This document shows positions 57,779-64,000 of a DNA stretch of 64,000 bases, piece after piece; within the stretch, counting starts at the first letter, position 1, and each line of letters opens with the position of its first letter. The DNA is taken from NCBI RefSeq assembly GCF_000264995.1, contig NW_006767442.1, forward strand, positions 1,270,634 to 1,334,633. Direction: 5' to 3'. The translations under genes were made by a program, and so were the position numbers. This DNA comes from Punctularia strigosozonata HHB-11173 SS5 (Eukaryota > Basidiomycota > Agaricomycetes > Corticiales > Punctulariaceae). A model generated the notes under the pieces. That model worked only from the letters and a program-made list of their open reading frames with translations, had not been told where the DNA came from and searched no databases.

Positions 57779-58790
57779 CGTCATGGGCACTTTGTTTATT
57801 TGTCATTTATTCTTCTCCGCAAAAGCGCCTGGGGTGGTGGGGTGGTGGCGGCGGCGGACACATATTTTGTCATCCCTTTCGAAGACGTATTCCTGCGTCA
57901 TTAGCATTTTTCTTATTCTTCTCCGCATAACGCATAATCGCCAGGGGTGGTGGGGTGGTGGCGGCGGCGGACATTTTCTTCGAAGACGTAGTTTATTTCA
58001 CTTGCGCGAGTTTCGCGCCTCCTCCGGGTTGTTGATGACGGTTACGCCTCGAAGCTCGTTTTGGCTCGAGGCGGATAACTGCCTGAGGGCCTCCTGCGAC
58101 CACCAAGCCTGTCGTCGACCAATCGGTGTCGGTGCGGGTCGGACGGATTATTCCGCCGTACCTTCTGGGGTCCAGGTCATGGCTCGCAACCCACCCTCCA
58201 ACAGGGAAAGAGGGGTATTGCACATTTTCTTTCGCCATTCAACTGGCATTTTCATACCTTGTGGATATGTATAACACTAGAGCTCAACAATATCGGATGT
58301 TCATGCAATTACGATGAAGCAATAGGCGTGTATACTTAATCAAGACAGAGAGCTTACTCCAGCGTCTTTGCCAACACACTGTCACGGGTATCATCCTTCG
58401 GGCAGTGAACACACGCGGTTGTGCGCCGAAGGAAAACGTTCACTGATCTCGTCACAATTACCAGTGCCTATGTACTCACATCACGTTCGTTCGTCTCTGG
58501 CTACATCGTAAAATCTACAGTTCTGTCTCTATTTAGCTATGATTACCTTGTTACCCTATCGTCGTAACATGCATAGAGCAAGAGCCACGGACCGCTGCTG
58601 TCTTCTAGTGTAGCACATAGGCCCCGGCCTCTGAGACGCGAACTTCATCAAGCTCTTCTCTTCAACTCGTGATCAAGCTCACTCCAGCTGCCTGGGCTAC
58701 TACGCAAAGACAAAGACGTGGCCACTGGGCTACACATTACTATCTAGCTTTCTGCAACTACTCTATTCTTCACCGATCTCGTCGTACTGG
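57779..58790. other. Spacer with G-rich duplicated repeats
   Basis: It contains the duplicated unit listed next. The remaining 800 bp hold nothing I can support. Confidence 0.45.
57807..57990. repeat. Duplicated unit with a G-rich core
   Basis: Two direct copies, 57807-57889 and 57913-57990. Each has the order TTATTCTTCTCCGC, a variable short segment, a G-rich core (GGGGTGGTGGGGTGGTGG followed by three GGC), GGACA, and TTCGAAGACGTA. The core has enough G-runs to form a G-quadruplex. The units start just downstream of the CENP-B-type gene stop codon, so they may lie in its 3' untranslated region. Confidence 0.75.
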
Positions 58791-60004
58791 ATGCCTGGGC
58801 GTAAGCGCAAGCAACATCCGTCGCATTCGGGCCGTCGACGCGGTAGAGATAACGATTCGTCATGGAACGAACCGGGGACATCGGACGCCTTCGACCCTTG
58901 CCTCTTCATTCAAGCCCATGAAGCGGACATTGTACGAGGACCGCAGGCTTGGAGCTCGGCCGCCGCGCTGGAACTCCGGGTGGTCGACGGTGCGACAGCA
59001 CCGGGAGAAGGACTGCTACGGTGGGGTGGCGAAGGCAATGAAAGGAAGCAGCATATGTGGGATGAGTACGGAGAAGGGGACGACGGGGTTCAAGACGCTG
59101 TATGGGTAGATAGGTACGCTGCAATCATGAAGACAGATGTTTTACTACTGGAGGACTGCGTAAACTGGTTCGCTGTATGACGAGGACCAGCTTGTTATGA
59201 TTCGCTAGTTTCCCGTCGGACAAGGATACGACCACTTCTTCGTTTTGGGTCTGCCTGAGACGGCACGCTGAAGTATGTTTCTACAGGTTCGATGCCCGCC
59301 TCCTTCTGGACACCTTGCCGGAGAATGATGGCACAACCACTACGCCGACTCATGAAGCCAGCGACGTGCTCGCCCGCGTCGGCTGGGACGACCTTCCGTC
59401 GGACAGCGAGGACACGTTCTTCCTCGGGCCTTCCGAAATCGAGGACTATCGCCGCGAGAAACGGCGGCGCGTCCTCGCGGAGAACCACGCTGCCCGCATG
59501 CGGGCCTTGCTCGAGGACGAACCAGAGGCAGAACCCGAGGAACGGTGGCTGAGCGACGAGGAGCCGGAGCCGCACCAGAAGGAGCTGATGGACCGCACGG
59601 CGGGGCATCTCGTCGGCTCGCCCAACGCGGCGCAGCTCGAGATGAGGATACTCGCCAACCACGGAGCGGACCCGCGCTTTGCTTTCCTCAGAGGGCGGTG
59701 GAAGCGGGCTTGGGCGCTCACGAAGGCGCAGGCCGGCGCTGCAAAGAGGGAAAAGGAAATGGCAATGACCGTGCAGAAACCCAACTTGGGCGGCCTCGCA
59801 GGATACGGGAGCGATAGCGATGAGGAGAGCGAGGTCGAGGACGTCGCGGCGGCAGTGGCGGGGAAATCAGAGCCGGATGAACCGGCAGGTAGGGCTAACG
59901 AGGATGGAGACGAGGCCGTGAAAGAGGCCCGGCGAGCGCGAGCGAAAGAGTGGGCTGAAAAGCGGCGCGCGCAGAAAGCGAACCAGGCGGTAGATCCCTC
60001 GTAA
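58791..60004 (+). CDS. Conserved uncharacterised charged protein
   Basis: 346-aa protein of unknown function. Exons are 58791-59113 and 59287-60004, with a longer than usual 173-nt intron. The N-terminus is basic (RKRKQHPSHSGRRRGRD). The middle has WVDRFDARLLLDTLPEN and GWDDLPSDSEDTFFLGPSEI then EDYRREKRRR. The best conserved-looking block is NAAQLEMRILANHGADPRFA then FLRGRWKRAW. The C-terminal third holds LAGYGSDSDEESEVED and ends in Ala/Glu/Lys-rich helix. Acidic Ser-Asp clusters and basic helices suggest a nuclear, possibly RNA-processing, protein, which is inference only. The pattern resembles a basidiomycete protein I have seen only as hypothetical. Confidence 0.75.
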
Positions 60005-60075
60005 CTGGGACCCGTGCGCGATGTAGATATGTGGATGCGTACATGCATAGGCTTGATACTACCACGTTCAAACGG

Positions 60076-62204
60076 TCATACCCTTGTGAACCAAGCGTCG
60101 GCCCTCTCTTGTGCATTCTTGCCCCACCTCTGTCTGTCCGTAGTCTTCCCGACGACCGTGCCGATCAACCCGGCCCCCTCCACCCTCCCAGTCTCGTCCA
60201 CGACGAACTCCACTGTCGCATCGCTCTCCGTCTCCCACATCCCGAACGCCGTCTTGTTTGCACCATATCCTTGCGGGAATAGTGCGTCCATGGTGATGTT
60301 GAACGTGGTGCTGCTGTCCGCGTGCCTAACGAGACGCAAATGGCTGGACCAGAGCCGCGGCCACGCGGCGAGCAATTGATTCGCCTTTTGCGAGGACGGC
60401 GGTGGGTTCGGCGATGCGGCATCGACCGACTCAAAGTCTTGGTGGACTTCATCGCAGTAGTGGGAAGAGCTCTTCGGGGCGCAGAGCGTGAAGGATCCGT
60501 AACCAGCATTGGTGTATGTCCCGGCGAAGATAGAGAGATCTATGCCCTCGGTCTCGACCTCGGATGAGGCTTCAACAGTAACGTTGCGAGGACCCTGACT
60601 TCGGTGCACATCGAGCGCAGCTTTGGGGAACGGTCTACGCCATAGTCCGTGAGCACGCTGCAGGAGCCGATCATACATCAGGATGTGCTCACTCGTCTGC
60701 AGTAACCTTCAAAGCAGCTTGCAATATCTCCGTCGCCACGCGCATGGTCGCCAGCGATTTCTCGTCTGCGTTCGCGAGCACCGCCAGACCGAGGTTATCG
60801 TTAGGGAAGAAGCCAACGAACGTCGATATCCCAGGGATACCGCCCGAGTGCCAGATGAGCTACGGAATCTCTTTCGATTAGTGATCATCGGGGGATATAG
60901 AGAAGGAAACTAACATCGCGTCCCATGTAGTGGTGCCTGAGCCAACCCATGCCGTAGCCTTGGATAGAGAGGTCATTGCTTTTCGTATAACCGTCTATGA
61001 TCGCGGATGCCGTTGTTGCGGCTGCAAAGGCGGATTTCGGTATGACAACGACATTTGTATCTGGGTCAACTCCCTCGTTCATGAGCATGCGTAACCAGCG
61101 TGACTAGAGAAGCGCGGATAAGAGGCGGATCACAAGGGATAGCAGCCTCACAGACCAGATCGGCCGCAGTGGTGATGACACCTCCGGCACCGGCGCTAAG
61201 CTCCGCGATTTTCTTGCGTTCGAACCACCTAGGGATCCTTCGCCCATACTTGTTCCAGCTGTCGGAGAAGCGGCCGGTCTTAGCAGCCTGGTCCTGCGAG
61301 AACATGCTGTCGCTCATGTTTAACGGCTTGAAGACGCGTTCGACGACGAACTGCTCGTATGGCATGCCGGAGTACTTCGATATGATGTAGGAGCCAACCA
61401 TATACATCTGCACAAGGAATCAGCACCAACGAGTTTGGGGTAAACAAAGGAAGTTGACTGAGATCATACTTGATTATTGTACGACCAGGTATGCCGGAGC
61501 TCGAAAGCGGCCCTGAGATCCTTCAGTCGGGAAACAACGTCCTTCGTGGTGTCTTCTGGACCATAGGAATAGTCGTGACCGGAAACCAAGCAATCATATC
61601 AGCCCTGCTTGCGAACGCCTACGAGCGTCGCCAACGTACCGCGGAAGACCAGAGACGTGGGACAGGATATCGCGTATGTTGGCCTTCTCCGTCGCCCACT
61701 CATCTTCGAGTTCCCATTCGCCCGGCAAGACAGCTTTCACTTTTGTTTCCCAGTCGAATAATCTGACGGAGGACGGGAGTGCTGTCGCGTTTCTCCCGGA
61801 TGCAAAGTCGTCGATCAATATGCCCATAGATGCGGAAAGGAATGCCTTGGAGCACGATGCGATAGTGAATAACGTCTATGATGATCAGGGCAAGGGGACC
61901 CATTAGACTGCATCGTTCAACGCCAGCATCGTAGACTCACATCGGGCTCCATATCATCGCCCTGCTCCGTTCGAATGCCCCATGCACCGAGCTCCACTTC
62001 CCCATCGGGCCGCACAACAGCAACTGAGATCCCAGAGATAGTCTCATTAGCCAGAACCTCCTGCACGAACGAACCAAATCTCTCGTCGATGATCTTGCTC
62101 TCGCTCGGAGTATCGAGAACAAGCGGCTGCTGTGTAGTCCCATACACGCCGGCGAAGTGAGGGACCACGCTCAGCAACAGCGCAAACCGAGCAACGTGAA
62201 GCAT
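60076..62204 (-). CDS. Secreted beta-lactamase-like serine hydrolase, copy 1 (one intron lacks AG)
   Basis: Class-C beta-lactamase-related hydrolase, 594 aa if spliced as its homology implies. Exons (minus) are 62204-61941, 61875-61640, 61578-61470, 61407-61156, 61103-60915, 60859-60707 and 60657-60076. A signal peptide (FALLLSVVPHFAGVYG) leads to the catalytic motifs SCSK (Ser95, Lys98), SYNNQ (Tyr200) and HSGG (His354). A C-terminal beta domain holds FAGTYTNAGYGSFTLCAP. Such fungal enzymes act on esters or amides; the substrate here is unknown. The second intron has a normal donor and branch-like GCTGAT, but the only frame-correct 3' end is GG, not AG. The nearest AG gives a premature stop. 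It may be a recent pseudogene, a sequence error or a rare splice site. Its paralogue lies just upstream on the same strand. Confidence 0.83.
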
Positions 62205-62689
62205 CCGGCGTGCGCGAGTCGACGAGTGGTATGAGCAACTCAATTTGAGCGAGCACCAGCCGCGGAAATAGTGCGTTATCAAATGTATTTAGCCTGCGCC
62301 GTATGGACGCTGGAGTCAAAACCGCAGAGTCGCAGCTCTGGCGACTAAATTGTGGGAGCGAACATGAACGAACCGAACCGGGACAACAATTCAATCTTTC
62401 GTGCCACCGCCGTACAACCTTCGCTTCCTGACAGTTGCCTTCTCAGCCTTACTGCGCTGTGCCAATGTGATCGATGATCTTGACGCTACGTCGCAATATC
62501 GTATTTTCGTGCATATTGACTTTGTCAGGATGGGAATATTGATTCACAAGGCTAGAGCGACTGAAACGATATTACAGAGGGAGTCAGGACTTCGAGCGGT
62601 CCCGGGTTTTTGGCCAAGAAGTGCGATTGTTGTGCGCATCGAAGAGTATCTGAGCACTGCGATCGATGTCCGTTTTGAATTGCCTCCCC
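62205..62689. other. Spacer between the two serine hydrolases
   Basis: Promoter region of copy 1 and terminator of copy 2. No element is resolved. Confidence 0.4.
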
Positions 62690-64000
62690 TCACTCGCGAC
62701 ACTGGCACGATCCTCCGGCGCTGGCGTGAGGGCGGCGCCTCTCAGGCACTTTCGCCATCCACGCATCCGCCCGCTCCTGCACCGTCCCGCCCGCCCGCAT
62801 CCTGTTCGTCACCTCTCCTGCCACCCCAAACAGCCCGAATCCAATCACCTGACCCTGCAGATTCCGCACAAACTCGGCCGTCGTCATCCCCTCTCCGAGT
62901 TTCATCATCTCGAACGGCGATGTGTCCTTGCCGTAGCCTTGCGGGTACAGGGTCGTGAAGCGGACGTCGAACACGTTCTCGTTGTCGGAATGCTGGGTGA
63001 AGCGGATGTGGCTGGACCATACGCGAGCCGAGGCGGCGAGGAGCTGCGGCGTGTCCCCCAACGACCCGTCGACGGTCGAGAAATTGGATATCACATCGTG
63101 ACAGTACGACGACGAGCTTCCCGGAGCACAGAGGTTGAAAGTGCCATAGCCTGGATCGGAGTACGTTCCCGCCAGATCCATGAGGGATATCGCCTGAGCG
63201 CGTCCTGCCGTCCGCGACTGCATAGGCATAGAGGCGGTGCTGTCTTCAGGGTCAGTTTGCCTGGAGCTTACTGATGAGGAAACCCTAGTGCGAGACTATT
63301 GTTGGACGTACCCGTCTGTCAGTTGCCCAACTATCGAAGTTATAATCTGCCCTCCTATCGCGATCGTGGCGTCAGACTTGTTGTCAGCATTCGCGAGCAC
63401 GACGACAGCTGTGTTGATCTCGGGGAAAAGGGCAGCGAGTGCCGATACGCCTGGGATTGCACCAGCATGCCATATCATCTTCGTGACAGCTCAGTATAAA
63501 ATAATTCTGAAAGCGATGAAGAACCTACATCCATTCCGTAGAACGTGTTCCTCATCCAGCCGAGACCGTAAACCATGACCGGGGCGATTTGGAATCCGGG
63601 GAGAGCTGGAATAATGGACGCCGGCGAGGTCACGGCATCGTACGTCGACTGAGGGAGGATCCTCTTGTTTGTGACCGGATCGACTCCTTGGTGCAAGAAC
63701 ATTTGCAGCCATCGCGACTGATCGGATTCGACTGAGCGTCCGGGCTTTCGTGTAATAAAGAGACGAATGCTTACCAGGTCCGCCACGTTCGTGATGCAAC
63801 CGCCGCCACCGGCGCTGATGGGCGCAATCTGGTCGTCGATCGCGTGGGGGATGCGTCGGCCGGAGGTCTCGAAAGACTGCGAGAACTTCCCTGTTGCTTC
63901 CGCATTCTTCGGCGAGTAGGTGCTGTCCTGCATCCCAAGCGGCTTGAATATGCGCTCGGTAACGAAATCCTCGTAGGACATTCCAGAGTATTTCTTGATG
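62690..64000 (-). CDS. Beta-lactamase-like serine hydrolase, copy 2 (5' end outside window)
   Basis: C-terminal two thirds of a paralogue of copy 1. Exons visible (minus) are 64000-63775, 63717-63529, 63478-63312 and 63260-62690. The sequence enters at IKKYSGMSYEDFVTERIFKP and continues with GGGGCITNVADL, SRWLQMFLHQGVDP and IWHAGAIPGVSALAALFPE, which keeps the HxG motif (His-Ala-Gly). The C-terminal domain contains LAGTYSDPGYGTFNLCAP and TLYPQGYGKDTSPFEMMKLG. The SxxK and YxN motifs would lie beyond the window. Splice sites in the visible part are all normal, unlike copy 1. The two copies are clearly diverged, so the duplication is not recent. Confidence 0.87.

Noticed and set aside
62401-62958. 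185-codon plus-strand frame
   Set aside because: Second half is antisense to the last exon of serine hydrolase copy 2; first half has no motif.

Overview
The window is nuclear DNA of a filamentous basidiomycete, most likely an Agaricomycete. Genes are dense on both strands and carry many short introns (about 48-70 nt, GT..AG). The proteins are fungal families: an RGG-tailed Argonaute, Atg22, Ste24, Prp46, Eos1, TFIIS, SUMO, a CHAT-domain protein, PL4 rhamnogalacturonan lyase, small secreted 'glycopeptide'-type proteins and a 70-residue membrane protein of a kind common in mushrooms. I see no operons, CRISPR arrays, rRNA, convincing tRNA or virus-like element. All exon maps were built by eye from splice signals, reading-frame closure and family motifs, with no transcript or database support.

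Layout. 0-2.7 kb: the 3' end of a CHAT-domain gene, convergent with an Eos1-like gene. 4.7-9.4 kb: three diverged tandem paralogues of an unrecognised family (called A, B and C here), sharing one intron position, with an orphan serine-hydrolase C-terminal domain and hairpin repeats between B and C. 9.7-12.2 kb: a GNAT acetyltransferase and a Lys/Gly-repeat nuclear-type protein. 12.5-18.7 kb: Argonaute, a short-chain dehydrogenase and the 70-aa membrane protein. 20.4-26.6 kb: PL4 lyase, an uncharacterised probable mitochondrial protein and a second GNAT. 28-33.6 kb: a mitochondrial-carrier-like protein and a three-repeat Myb protein. 36.5-42.7 kb: SUMO and ATG22 (divergent), then TFIIS. 43.4-54.8 kb: a MITE-like element, a secreted protein, and three dispersed paralogues of a Cys-rich secreted family interleaved with STE24, PRP46 and a short-chain dehydrogenase relic. 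56.6-64 kb: a CENP-B-type HTH protein, G-rich repeats, a conserved unknown and two adjacent serine hydrolases, the second cut by the window end.

How the genes work together. Most are single-copy housekeeping genes: splicing, transcript elongation, sumoylation, CAAX processing, vacuolar amino-acid export and RNA silencing. They are interleaved with accessory secreted or enzyme genes that duplicate locally (A/B/C, secreted Cys-rich proteins, serine hydrolases). No multi-gene pathway cluster is evident. The best candidates for undescribed biology are the A/B/C family, the unusual carrier with an extra N-terminal membrane segment, the catalytic-domain-less CENP-B HTH protein, and the two conserved unknowns at 24.1-25.0 and 58.8-60.0 kb. 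Several gaps of 1-3 kb hold nothing I can support.
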